Notes: generated by a model not told the origin, from the letters alone. Positions 15,143 through 23,525 are shown, counted from the first letter of the stretch. The stretch: DNA of 36,481 nt from Mycobacterium szulgai (GCF_002116635.1 NZ_LQPW01000090.1:1-36481); one strand, 5' to 3'. Translations and numbers: made by a program.

Positions 15143-15940
15143 ATGGGGACCACCTTCACGGATCCGAAATCCGAACTGATGCGCCGGGCCCAAGAGCGGC
15201 TATCCGCAGACATCGCAGAATCGCAGTTGACCACCCGCCAGAAGCTGGCCCTGACCTGCCGCGCACTGTTCGACGGCGGGCACGACTCTGGCCTGGCCGG
15301 ACAGATCACCGCGCGCGCCGAAGAGCCCGGTACCTACTACACCCAGCGGCTTGGTCTCGGGTTCGACGAGATCACCGAGGGCAACCTGCTGCTGGTCGAC
15401 GAGGACCTCAACGTCGTGGACGGTGACGGGCCAGGGCAAGGAATGCCCAATCCCGCCAACCGGTTTCACAGCTGGATCTATCGGGCGCGACCCGATGTCC
15501 AATGCATCGTGCACACCCACCCGTTTCACGTGGCCGCGCTGTCGATGCTGGAAGTGCCGTTGATCGTTTCGCACATGGACACCACGCCGCTCTACGACGA
15601 CTGCGCGTTCCTGGCCAGGTGGCCCGGCGTGCCCGTCGGCAATGAAGAAGGCGAGATCATCAGCGCGGCACTGGGCGACAAGAAGGCGATCCTGCTGGCC
15701 CATCACGGCCAGGTGGTGGCCGGTGCCAGCGTCGAGGAGGCGTGCTCACTGGCGGTGCTCATCGAACGGGCGGCCAAGCTGCAGCTGGCCGCCATGGCCG
15801 CCGGCACCGTCAAAGCGCTCCCGGAGGAGCTGGCGCGTGAGGCCCACGACTGGACTCTGACTCCGGCCCGCAGCCGCGCGAACTTCGCCTACTACGCCCG
15901 TCGCGCCCTGGCGCGCCACCCCGATGCGCTGACCAACTGA
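15143..15940 (+). CDS. Class II aldolase/adducin family protein
   Basis: 265 residues from ATG 15143 (a TTG at 15134 lies inside the operator arm). The zinc-site motifs are H124 and H126 in IVHTHPFH and H187/H188 in LAHHGQVV, as in fuculose- and ribulose-phosphate aldolases and their relatives. The catalytic Glu found before the HxH motif in FucA (PSSE) is not visible; the corresponding segment reads MPNPANRFHSWIY. The protein may therefore be a lyase, epimerase or decarboxylase of the family rather than a true aldolase. It is followed 35 nt later by a DapA-like aldolase, so both probably work in one carbohydrate- or keto-acid pathway under the XRE-cupin regulator. The pathway is not identified. 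Confidence 0.85.
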   Translation: MGTTFTDPKSELMRRAQERLSADIAESQLTTRQKLALTCRALFDGGHDSGLAGQITARAEEPGTYYTQRLGLGFDEITEGNLLLVDEDLNVVDGDGPGQGMPNPANRFHSWIYRARPDVQCIVHTHPFHVAALSMLEVPLIVSHMDTTPLYDDCAFLARWPGVPVGNEEGEIISAALGDKKAILLAHHGQVVAGASVEEACSLAVLIERAAKLQLAAMAAGTVKALPEELAREAHDWTLTPARSRANFAYYARRALARHPDALTN

Positions 15941-15975
15941 ACGAAGTGGACCAACTCGACCCGAGGAGCCCGGCT

Positions 15976-16845
15976 GTGCCCGACATTCACGGCATCATCG
16001 CCTACCCGATCACCCCGTTCGCGGACAGCGGGATCGACACCGGGCGTTTGGCCGCACTCGTCGAAAGGCTGGTTTCCTCTGGCGTGCATGCGATCGCCCC
16101 GCTGGGCAGCACGGGAGAACTGGCCTACCTCGAAGAGTCCGAGTTCGACACCGTGGTGGACACCACCATCGCCACCGTGGCCGGCCGGCTGCCGGTGGTG
16201 GTCGGTGTCTCAGATGTGACCACCGCCAAGACAATTCGTCGCGCCCGGTACGCACAGCAGGCCGGCGCCACCGCGGTGATGATTCTGCCGGTGTCCTACT
16301 GGAAGCTCAGCGAACGCGAGATCGTCGCGCACTTCCGCAGCATCAGCGATGCGATCGCAATTCCGATCATGGCCTACAACAATCCGGCCACCAGCGGCGT
16401 GGACATGAGCCCGGAGTTGCTGGTCTGCATGTTCGAAACCATCGACAACGTCACCATGGTCAAGGAATCCACCGGGGATCTGTCCCGCATGCAGCGCATT
16501 ACCGAGCTCAGTGGCGGCCGGTTGCCGTTCTACAACGGCAGCAACCCGCTGGTGCTCGACGCGCTCAAGGCCGGCGCATCCGGATGGTGCACGGCCGCAC
16601 CGAATTTGCGGCCGCAGCCGTGCATCGATCTGTATGAGGCGGTGCGCGCGGGTGATCTCGAGAAGGCCCAGATTCTCTACGACGACCTCAAGCCGTTGCT
16701 GGAGTTCATCGTTGCGGGCGGCTTGGCGACCACGGTCAAGGCCGGTCTGGATCTGCTCGGCTTCCCGGTCGGCGATCCGCGCCCGCCGCTGCTGCCGCTG
16801 GAGGAGCGGGGACGCGCACAGTTGCGGGCGCTATTGAGCGCCTAA
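15976..16845 (+). CDS. DapA/HpaI-like class I aldolase (dihydrodipicolinate synthase family)
   Basis: 289 residues from GTG 15976, chosen because GAGGAG stands 7 nt upstream and the family start GIIAYPITPF follows; a GTG at 15946 lacks such a site. The Schiff-base Lys163 lies in MVKESTGD, the GSTGE loop at 44-48, and Tyr134 in AYNNP. These give a TIM-barrel lyase that condenses or splits pyruvate-type substrates. A lysine-pathway role is unlikely because the gene is paired with a class II aldolase-family gene and a catabolic-type regulator; a sugar-acid or aromatic-derived keto-acid lyase is more likely (inference). It ends 14 nt from the convergent metallopeptidase gene. Confidence 0.87.
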   Translation: MPDIHGIIAYPITPFADSGIDTGRLAALVERLVSSGVHAIAPLGSTGELAYLEESEFDTVVDTTIATVAGRLPVVVGVSDVTTAKTIRRARYAQQAGATAVMILPVSYWKLSEREIVAHFRSISDAIAIPIMAYNNPATSGVDMSPELLVCMFETIDNVTMVKESTGDLSRMQRITELSGGRLPFYNGSNPLVLDALKAGASGWCTAAPNLRPQPCIDLYEAVRAGDLEKAQILYDDLKPLLEFIVAGGLATTVKAGLDLLGFPVGDPRPPLLPLEERGRAQLRALLSA

Positions 16846-16859
16846 CCGGGCAATCCGCT

Positions 16860-17744
16860 TTAACCCAAGTCGGTGGCGTTGAACGTGTTGCACTTGTTCG
16901 GGTCGCCGGTCTGATATCCGACGGTGAACCACTTCTGCCGTTGTGCGGCCGAACCGTGCGTCCACGTCTCGGGGTTGGTGCGACCGGTCACCTGCTGCTG
17001 GATGCGATCGTCACCGACGGACGCCGCGGCCGACAGCGCGTCTTGAATGTCCTTGTCGCTCAACGGCTGTAGAAAAGGCACGCCGGTGCTCTCCTGTTTG
17101 ACCGTCGACGCGTAGTGTGCCCAGATCCCGGCGTAACAGTCGGCTTGCAGTTCCGTACGTACGCCGTTGCCGCCCGCCCCCTGCGCACCCTGCTGGGACT
17201 TGCCGAGCACCCCCAGCAGGTTCTGCACGTGGTGGCCGTATTCGTGCGCCACCACATACTCTTCGGCGAATGGCCCACCGCTGGAACCGAATTGGGTGAC
17301 CAGCACCTGGAAGAAGTCGGTGTCGAAGTACGCCGTCTTGTCCACCGGGCAGTAGAAAGGCCCGACTTCGCTGCTGGCCGGTCCGCATCCGGTGCTCACC
17401 TGTCCGCTGAACAGTCGCAGGTGCGGGCGGGTGTAGCGGTTGGGCAGCAGTTGCTTCCACACCGCGTCAACCGAGTTGCCGGTGGCCACCACCCGGCACT
17501 GCACGAACTTGTTGGCGTCGGCCCCGGTCTTGCACTGGTTCAGATCGAAACCGGGCGCCACATCCTGGTGGGTATCGACCGGTTGCTGGCTCAGGATGCC
17601 GCCGGGGTCGACGCCGAGGAACATCGCGACGACCACCACCAGCAACCCGCCGATGCCACCGCCGATGGCAAGTCGCCCGCCACCACCGCCGCCGGACGAC
17701 GAGGCGGTGCTGGTGTCAATCTGCATACCCTCGTTGAAGGTCAT
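16860..17744 (-). CDS. Neutral zinc metallopeptidase, YpfJ/Rv2575 family
   Basis: 294 residues. A Gly/Ser-rich N-terminus, then a transmembrane helix about 27-44 (AIGGGIGGLLVVVVAMFLG), then an extracytoplasmic domain. The zinc motif is HEYGH (167-171) in EEYVVAHEYGHHVQNLLG. Further family motifs are YFDTDFF (139-145) and ELQADCYAGIWAH. Four or more Cys suggest disulphides. ATG at 17744 has GGGGAG 7 nt upstream. The peptide substrate is unknown. The gene keeps its place next to the Rv2576c-like and Rv2573-like genes, with insertions between. Confidence 0.92.
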   Translation of the reverse strand: MTFNEGMQIDTSTASSSGGGGGGRLAIGGGIGGLLVVVVAMFLGVDPGGILSQQPVDTHQDVAPGFDLNQCKTGADANKFVQCRVVATGNSVDAVWKQLLPNRYTRPHLRLFSGQVSTGCGPASSEVGPFYCPVDKTAYFDTDFFQVLVTQFGSSGGPFAEEYVVAHEYGHHVQNLLGVLGKSQQGAQGAGGNGVRTELQADCYAGIWAHYASTVKQESTGVPFLQPLSDKDIQDALSAAASVGDDRIQQQVTGRTNPETWTHGSAAQRQKWFTVGYQTGDPNKCNTFNATDLG

Positions 17745-17840
17745 TGCACGCTCCCCACTGTGACCGCTGACGGGCGAAAACCAGCCTAGCGCCGCTGCGG
17801 GGTGCGAACCGAGTGGCGGTGGATCTTGCCTCGACGGTTC

Positions 17841-18044
17841 TTAGTCGGGAATATGACCTGCGACAATCGTGAAGCACCCCGCCTGGATCGGGTGGGCGTC
17901 TTCTCGGAACAGAACTTCGTGCGACATCCGCTGCGTGTGATCGCTGTCCTCACCCTGACTCAGGACTGCAGCGGCCGCGACGCCGATGCTGGCGATCGCG
18001 ATTCCAGCGCCGACTGGTTTGAGTCTGATTTTGCGGTCTGACAT
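17841..18044 (-). CDS. Micropeptide C: 67-aa form with membrane leader and family tail
   Basis: From ATG 18044 (AGGGAG 4 nt upstream) the protein starts MSDRKIRLKP, has a hydrophobic segment about 11-28 (GAGIAIASIGVAAAAVL) and then an acidic linker (GEDSDHTQR). Residue 40 begins MSHEVLFRED, the same start as micropeptides A and B, and the protein ends FTIVAGHIPD. So the family motif is either fused to a signal or anchor sequence, or is translated separately from the internal ATG at 17927, which has only a weak upstream site. The leader would place the motif outside the cytoplasm. An inverted repeat shared with B lies upstream at 18168-18190. H37Rv has Rv2574 in this interval; this gene does not look like it. 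Function unknown. Confidence 0.6.
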   Translation of the reverse strand: MSDRKIRLKPVGAGIAIASIGVAAAAVLSQGEDSDHTQRMSHEVLFREDAHPIQAGCFTIVAGHIPD

Positions 18045-18167
18045 GTGACTCCCTGTCTTTTACATCTGCCGAAACGGCGATCGCTGCATCGAGCGAGCTC
18101 CGATCGTGGCAGGCGGTCTCGAAGACAGGCAAGCGCTGGGACTGCAGTCACGATCGCACTTTTTATG

Positions 18168-18190
18168 CGGCCGATAACCAGCACTTATCG
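18168..18190. promoter_or_regulatory. Inverted repeat CGATAA-N7-TTATCG upstream of micropeptide C
   Basis: CGGCCGATAA (18168-18177), 7 nt, TTATCG (18185-18190), with perfect 6-bp arms. It matches the element before micropeptide B in sequence and spacing. It is 124 nt upstream of the C start and 15 nt beyond the Rv2573-like stop, so a role as that gene's 3' hairpin is an alternative. Confidence 0.5.
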
Positions 18191-18205
18191 TGACTGGCAG
18201 ACGAA

Positions 18206-19075
18206 CTATCCGGGACCGTCACTGGCTGCTGCCAGCAGCGGCACCAGTACGTCGCTGATCGGGGTGGCCAGGCCGTGTCGGCGGGCCTTGCGGACGATCA
18301 CGCCATTGCGCAGGTCCCATTCCAGCCGGCGGTGATGCTCCCGGTCGGTGAGGATCGAGGTGGTCACGTCTTCGGGAACCGCGCGAAACGAACCGACCAT
18401 CTCCTCGACCACGTCGTCATCGAGTTGGGCACCTTCGGCGCGCGCCACCCTCAAGCATTCCGCGACATAGCGCCGCGACAGCTCGGCGATGTCGTCGCGG
18501 CGGAACATCCCGGACCGTCGCCCGGAGAGGACCATCAATCCGGCCAGCGCATTGATCAGCAATTTGCGCCAGGTGACGGTGGTGAAGTCGGGGTCGCAGT
18601 CCACCCGGGCGCCGGCCCCGCTCAGCAGCGCGGCGAGTTGCTCGGCGGCGGCCCCGGTGGGCAGCACCAGCGCCGCCTCGCCGCGCAGCCGCACCCAGCC
18701 TTCAGGCTGGATCTCGGCCGAGAACCACACGCTGCCCGGGATGACGGTCGACGGCGGGCACAACGGCTGTACCTGCTCGACCTGTTCGACGCCGTTCTGC
18801 AGGACGAGGACGGTCGTGCGCTCGTCGCACAACCGGGCCAGCCAGCCGGCCGCCGCATCGTTCTGGGTGGCCTTGACCGCGAGCAGGACAACCTCGACCG
18901 GACCGCTGACCTCGGCCGGATCGGTGTGCACCGGTCCGGGCACCACGATCGGGCCGCCGTCGTCGGGCCGCAGCTCTATGCAGTCCCGGGGCGTGTGGCC
19001 GCACAGCAACACCGGATGCCCGGCGGCATGCAACAGCGCGGCCACCGTGGTACCGACGGCGCCCGGACCGACCAA
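18206..19075 (-). CDS. Ketopantoate reductase (ApbA/PanE) family protein, Rv2573-like
   Basis: 289 residues from TTG 19075. The Rossmann motif GPGAVGTTVAALLHAAG (3-19) binds NADP; the middle carries AVKATQNDAA and VLQNGVEQ; the C-terminal helical domain contains TWRKLLINALAGLMVLSGRR, typical of the PanE C-domain with its conserved Lys and Asn. PanE makes pantoate for coenzyme A. The frame stays open upstream, and its residues FISTIAL would complete the first Rossmann strand, but it offers no ATG, GTG or TTG before TTG 19075; ATT or ATC may be used, or the N-terminus is short. The gene is divergent from aspS. Confidence 0.87.
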   Translation of the reverse strand: MVGPGAVGTTVAALLHAAGHPVLLCGHTPRDCIELRPDDGGPIVVPGPVHTDPAEVSGPVEVVLLAVKATQNDAAAGWLARLCDERTTVLVLQNGVEQVEQVQPLCPPSTVIPGSVWFSAEIQPEGWVRLRGEAALVLPTGAAAEQLAALLSGAGARVDCDPDFTTVTWRKLLINALAGLMVLSGRRSGMFRRDDIAELSRRYVAECLRVARAEGAQLDDDVVEEMVGSFRAVPEDVTTSILTDREHHRRLEWDLRNGVIVRKARRHGLATPISDVLVPLLAAASDGPG

Positions 19076-19174
19076 TGCAATCGTTGAGATGAACCAAAAG
19101 TACCGGGTCAGTGGGGCAACGCAACCGGCCCTCTAGACTGAGCAGTCATTCCAACCGGGTGAAGGGGAGTATTT

Positions 19175-20935
19175 GTGCTGCGCAGCCACGCCGCGGGTTC
19201 GCTACGGGCAAGCGACGCCGGGCAGCAGGTGACATTGGCCGGCTGGGTGGCCCGCCGGCGCGACCATGGTGGCGTCATCTTCATCGACCTGCGCGACGCC
19301 TCCGGCGTGTCACAGGTGGTATTCCGCGAGGCCGACGTGCTGGCGCAGGCACACCGGCTGCGTGCGGAGTTCTGCATCGCGGTCTCCGGCGTCATCGAAG
19401 TCCGCCCGGAGGGCAACGCCAACCCCGAGATCGCCACCGGCGACATCGAGGTCAACGCCGGCTCGCTGACGGTCTTGGGCGAGTGTGCGCCGCTGCCGTT
19501 TCAGCTGGACGAGCCGGCGGGGGAGGAATTGCGGCTCAAGTACCGCTATCTCGACCTGCGTCGCGACGGCCCCGGAGCGGCAATTCGGTTGCGGTCCAGG
19601 GTGAATGCCGCTGCCCGGGCGGTACTGTCCCGCCATGAGTTCGTCGAGATCGAGACGCCGACGATCACTCGCTCGACGCCGGAAGGCGCACGCGATTTCC
19701 TGGTGCCGGCCCGGCTGCACCCGGGTTCGTTCTACGCGCTGCCGCAAAGTCCACAGTTGTTCAAACAGTTGCTGATGGTGGCCGGGATGGAGCGGTACTA
19801 CCAGATCGCCCGCTGCTATCGCGACGAGGATTTCCGTGCCGACCGGCAACCCGAATTCACCCAGCTCGACATGGAGCTCAGCTTCGTCGACACCGAGGAC
19901 ATCATCACCGTGTCCGAGGAGATCCTCACCGCGCTGTGGGCGCTGATCGGCTACGAGATCCCGATGCCGATCCCGCGGATCAGCTACGCCGAGGCGATGC
20001 GCCGCTATGGCTCCGACAAACCCGACCTGCGGTTCGGGCTGGAACTCGTCGAGTGCACAGAGTTCTTCAAAGACACCAGCTTTCGCGTCTTCCAGGCGCC
20101 GTACGTCGGCGCGGTCGTGATGCCCGGCGGGGCGTCGCAGCCGCGTCGCACCCTGGACGGCTGGCAGGAGTGGGCCAAACAGCGCGGACACCGCGGGCTG
20201 GCCTACGTGCTGGTCGGCGAGGACGGTGAGTTGGGTGGCCCGGTGGCCAAGAACCTGACCGATACCGAGCGCGACGGTTTGGCCGCACACGTCGGCGCCA
20301 AGCCGGGGGACTGCATCTTCTTCTCGGCCGGTCCGGTCAAGTCGTCGCGCGCCCTGCTGGGCGCGGCGCGTGGTGAAATCGCCGACCGGCTGGGGCTGAT
20401 CGATCCGGATGCGTGGGCGTTCGTCTGGGTGGTCGACCCGCCGCTGTTCGAACCGGCCGACGACGCGACCGCCTCCGGCGACGTTGCGGTCGGCTCCGGC
20501 GCGTGGACGGCGGTGCACCACGCTTTCACCGCGCCCAAGCCGGAGTGGGAGGACCGCATCGAATCCGATCCCGGCGCCGTGCTGGCCGACGCGTACGACA
20601 TCGTGTGCAACGGCCATGAGATCGGCGGCGGCTCGATCCGTATCCATCGCCGCGACATCCAGGAACGGGTGTTCGCGGTGATGGGTCTGGACAAGGCCGA
20701 GGCGGAAGAGAAGTTCGGATTTCTATTGGAAGCGTTTACGTTTGGTGCACCGCCGCATGGCGGCATCGCATTCGGCTGGGACCGCACCAATGCGCTGCTG
20801 GCCGGCGCCGACTCGATTCGTGACGTGATCGCCTTCCCCAAGACCGGCGGCGGCGTCGACCCGTTGACCGATGCGCCCGCGCCCATCACCGCCCAGCAGC
20901 GCAAGGAAGCTGGAATAGACGCCAAACCCAAATAG
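19175..20935 (+). CDS. aspS: Aspartyl-tRNA synthetase
   Basis: 586 residues from GTG 19175, with AAGGGGAG 5 nt upstream. It has an N-terminal OB-fold anticodon domain (1-~105, [22 protein letters not shown]), then a class II catalytic core with motif 2 ([23 protein letters not shown] split over about 209-231), a bacterial GAD insertion in the middle, and motif 3 near the end ([16 protein letters not shown]). It charges tRNA-Asp, and, in organisms lacking AsnRS, probably also tRNA-Asn. Length and order are as in the M. tuberculosis enzyme. Essential housekeeping gene, no anomaly seen. Confidence 0.97.
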   Translation: MLRSHAAGSLRASDAGQQVTLAGWVARRRDHGGVIFIDLRDASGVSQVVFREADVLAQAHRLRAEFCIAVSGVIEVRPEGNANPEIATGDIEVNAGSLTVLGECAPLPFQLDEPAGEELRLKYRYLDLRRDGPGAAIRLRSRVNAAARAVLSRHEFVEIETPTITRSTPEGARDFLVPARLHPGSFYALPQSPQLFKQLLMVAGMERYYQIARCYRDEDFRADRQPEFTQLDMELSFVDTEDIITVSEEILTALWALIGYEIPMPIPRISYAEAMRRYGSDKPDLRFGLELVECTEFFKDTSFRVFQAPYVGAVVMPGGASQPRRTLDGWQEWAKQRGHRGLAYVLVGEDGELGGPVAKNLTDTERDGLAAHVGAKPGDCIFFSAGPVKSSRALLGAARGEIADRLGLIDPDAWAFVWVVDPPLFEPADDATASGDVAVGSGAWTAVHHAFTAPKPEWEDRIESDPGAVLADAYDIVCNGHEIGGGSIRIHRRDIQERVFAVMGLDKAEAEEKFGFLLEAFTFGAPPHGGIAFGWDRTNALLAGADSIRDVIAFPKTGGGVDPLTDAPAPITAQQRKEAGIDAKPK

Positions 20936-20977
20936 GTTGAGCGGGTCTAGCGTTTCGCCCGCCTCGCTGGGATGCGC

Positions 20978-21000
20978 TGCGGTAAGCAAGCGTGATGACC
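20978..21000 (+). repeat. 23-nt leader copy 1, before the first FUSC gene
   Basis: The 23 nt at 20978-21000 (starting TGCGGTAAGC and running through the start region GTGATGACC) are identical to 22063-22085 before the second paralogue. It contains GGTAAG as likely ribosome-binding site. Confidence 0.8.
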
Positions 21001-22044
21001 ACTTCGCTGCTTACCAGAGCATCGAACACCAGCGCCGCCTCGGTACGCCGGCTGCGCGCCGTGCTGTGGCCGATCACGCAAACCTCGGTGGCCGCCGGTC
21101 TGGCGTGGTACATCGCCCATCGACTGCTGGGCGAGCCTCAGCCGTTCTTCGCGCCGATGACGGCGGTGGTGTGTCTGTCGGCGACCAACTTGGTGCGCGC
21201 ACGTCGGGCCGGCCAGATGATCGTCGGTGTTTCGCTGGGGATCCTGCTCGGCGAGCTGGTGGCCGCGCTGCTGGGCAGAGACGCGGTCGCCATCGGGATC
21301 GCGGTGCTGTTCTCGCTCTGTATCGCGGTGCTGATCGGGCGCGGCTTCTTTGCGCAGGGTGTGACGTTCTTCAACCAGACCGCGTCGGCCGCGGTGTTGT
21401 GTGTGGTGTTCGTTCACCACGGCAAGGTGGTCAACGAACGGCTCATCGACGTGCTGATCGGCGGCGGCATGGCATTGCTGTTCAGCATGCTGTTGTTTCC
21501 GGCCAATCCGGTGGTCGTGCTGCGCAACGCTCGGGCCGGTGTGCTGGCGGCCTTGCACGACATCCTCACCCAAGTCGTGGACGCGATGAGCGACCCAGAC
21601 GGTCGCGACGCCGACTGGCAGCTGCCCGCGTTCGATCAACTGCACCATCAGCTGGGCCGGCTGCTCGAGGCGCGCAGCACCGCCCGGCTGGTGTCGCAGC
21701 GGGCCCCGCGGCGGTGGGCGGCCCGCGGCGTCGTCCGCGAGGCTGATCATCAGGCCGCAAAACTGGGTCTACTCGCCGCCTGTGTGCTGCACCTGGCCCG
21801 CGCCATCACGCCCGCACTCGCGCAATGGAACCCGCCGGACTTGTATGACACGATCGTCGACCTTGCGGCCGGAGTCGCGCTGGCCGACTCGGATCCGCGC
21901 GCAGCGGCCGTGCACGCGATCGCCGCCAGCCGGCACGGATCGGTCCTGCACGACGCGGCCGAGACCAGGAGCCAGGCAGTGCTCGTCGATCTGGTTTTGT
22001 CCTGCATCGAGGACCTGCAACAGGTGATCGAACCGTCCCGATGA
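20995..22044 (+). CDS. FUSC/aromatic acid exporter family membrane protein, copy 1 (Rv2571c-like)
   Basis: 349 residues from ATG 20995 (a GTG sits 3 nt earlier). The N-terminal half has about six hydrophobic segments, with the conserved FFAPMTAVVCLSATNLVRAR (about 50-69) and FNQTASAAVLCV stretches typical of the FUSC/ArAE family. The C-terminal half (about 175-349) is soluble and helical. Family members export aromatic acids or other small anions, often to relieve metabolite stress; the substrate here is unknown. The next gene is a tandem duplicate of the same length. It starts 59 nt after the aspS stop. Confidence 0.87.
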   Translation: MTTSLLTRASNTSAASVRRLRAVLWPITQTSVAAGLAWYIAHRLLGEPQPFFAPMTAVVCLSATNLVRARRAGQMIVGVSLGILLGELVAALLGRDAVAIGIAVLFSLCIAVLIGRGFFAQGVTFFNQTASAAVLCVVFVHHGKVVNERLIDVLIGGGMALLFSMLLFPANPVVVLRNARAGVLAALHDILTQVVDAMSDPDGRDADWQLPAFDQLHHQLGRLLEARSTARLVSQRAPRRWAARGVVREADHQAAKLGLLAACVLHLARAITPALAQWNPPDLYDTIVDLAAGVALADSDPRAAAVHAIAASRHGSVLHDAAETRSQAVLVDLVLSCIEDLQQVIEPSR

Positions 22045-22062
22045 GGCGGGCACTGCGGCAAA

Positions 22063-22085
22063 TGCGGTAAGCAAGCGTGATGACC
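22063..22085 (+). repeat. 23-nt leader copy 2, before the second FUSC gene
   Basis: Identical to 20978-21000. The coding sequences that follow have diverged widely, so the identity of the leader suggests either constraint or recent conversion. Confidence 0.8.
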
Positions 22086-23129
22086 GCTTTGTTGTCAGAA
22101 GCCGTCCAGCGCGTCCGAAGCGTGCTCTGGCCGATCACCCAAACATCGGTTGCGGCCGCCCTCGCCTGGTACGTGACCCACGACGCGTTGCACCATCGCC
22201 AGCCGTTCTTCGCGCCCATCTCCGCCGTGGTGTGCATGTCGGCGACCAACGTGCTGCGCAGCCGGCGCGCCATGCAGATGATCATCGGAGTCGCCCTGGG
22301 GATCGTGCTGGGCGCCGGGGTGCACGAGATCTTCGGTGCGGGAGCGATCGCCATGGCGGTGGCGGTTTTCGTGGCGCTGGGTTTCTCGGTGCTGATCGGG
22401 CGCGGGTTCATCGCGCAGGGCTTGATGTTCGTCAACCAGACCGCGGTCTCGTCGGTGCTGGTCCTGGTGTTCGCCCCTACCGGCGGTGTGGTCGCCGAAC
22501 GCCTTTTCGACGCGCTGATCGGGGGCGGTTTGGCGCTGCTGTTCGCCATGCTGCTTTTTCCGGCTGACCCGGTGGCGTTGCTGTGCCGGGCGCGCGAGGC
22601 GGTACTGGCGGGCCTGCACGACACCCTTGTCGAGGTGGCGACCGTAGTGCAGGACCCATCGCGGGCCTCGGCCGACTGGCCGCTTTCGGCTTTCGATCGA
22701 CTGCATAACCAGCTGGGCGCGTTGATCGAGGCGCGTCAGACGGCTCACCTGGTCGCGCGGCGAGCGCCGCGCCGGTGGGTGGTGCGCGACACGATTCGTG
22801 AGGTCGATCAGCAGTCAGCGCGGTTGGGCATGCTGGTCAGCTGCGTGTTGCATCTGGCACGCGCGGTTACCCGACCGGACGGCGGACGGGTTCCGCAGCT
22901 CGTTCAGGTCGCGCTCGTCGACCTAGCGGACGGCATCGCCATTGCCGACGAGGACCCCGCGGCGGCGCTGGCCCACGCCGCCGCCGCGCGCAGCCGGGCC
23001 GTGGAACTGGAGTCACATGCCCGCGACCGATCCGAAATGGTGCTGGCCGACATCGTCTGCGCCGGCGCCGACGACCTGCAGCGAGTGATCGAGCTACCGG
23101 CCCGCAAACACTCGCGCCGGTTACTGTGA
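22080..23129 (+). CDS. FUSC/aromatic acid exporter family membrane protein, copy 2
   Basis: 349 residues from ATG 22080, 35 nt after copy 1. It aligns with copy 1 from end to end (LWPITQTSVAA, PFFAPISAVVCMSATNVLRSRRA, FVNQTAVSSVLVLVFAP, LLFPADPV), with the same TM half and helical cytosolic half, so it arose by tandem duplication. The two may form a hetero-oligomer or differ in substrate. Its last 9 nt overlap the 3' end of the convergent YjbR-like gene. Confidence 0.87.
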   Translation: MTALLSEAVQRVRSVLWPITQTSVAAALAWYVTHDALHHRQPFFAPISAVVCMSATNVLRSRRAMQMIIGVALGIVLGAGVHEIFGAGAIAMAVAVFVALGFSVLIGRGFIAQGLMFVNQTAVSSVLVLVFAPTGGVVAERLFDALIGGGLALLFAMLLFPADPVALLCRAREAVLAGLHDTLVEVATVVQDPSRASADWPLSAFDRLHNQLGALIEARQTAHLVARRAPRRWVVRDTIREVDQQSARLGMLVSCVLHLARAVTRPDGGRVPQLVQVALVDLADGIAIADEDPAAALAHAAAARSRAVELESHARDRSEMVLADIVCAGADDLQRVIELPARKHSRRLL

Positions 23130-23510
23130 ATTGGCCAGAAACTCCTGGACCAGCTTCTTTGGCGCCTGCGTCAACCAGGCCTCGGTGATCAGATCCTCCA
23201 GGTCGGAGATGTTGATCTCGGCCAGCTTGACCAGCACCGCCGGATAGCCGTCGAAATGCGGGGTGGTGAAGTACACCTCGGGCTCGTCGGCCACCAGCGC
23301 GAATTTGACTCCCTCGTCGGCCACCCGGACACCGAGAATGTCGCCGGCCGGGGGTTCGGTGCCGGCTTGTGCCATGGCTTCACGGTCGGACTTGCGCAGG
23401 GGGCGCTCCCAGGCCATCAGCTTCTTACCGACCCGCCAGTCATGCGGGGCCGGCTCGGCGGTCAGCGGCAGTCCACCGACGATGTGTGCGACGTCGTCCC
23501 AGGTGGCCAC
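23121..23510 (-). CDS. MmcQ/YjbR family protein, Rv2570-like
   Basis: 129 residues from GTG 23510. It is a compact alpha/beta protein with the features of the MmcQ/YjbR (CyaY-like fold) family: an HDWRVGKKLMAWERPL segment near 23-38, VKFALVADEPEVYFTTPHFDGYPAVLV about 67-93, and a C-terminal helix (DLEDLITEAWLTQAPKKLVQEF). The family is DNA-binding or of unknown role. No ribosome-binding site precedes the GTG, so it may be leaderless or coupled to the upstream lipase gene, which ends 28 nt before. Its 3' end overlaps FUSC copy 2. Confidence 0.82.
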   Translation of the reverse strand: MATWDDVAHIVGGLPLTAEPAPHDWRVGKKLMAWERPLRKSDREAMAQAGTEPPAGDILGVRVADEGVKFALVADEPEVYFTTPHFDGYPAVLVKLAEINISDLEDLITEAWLTQAPKKLVQEFLANSQ

Positions 23511-23525
23511 ATATTCGATTGTGCG

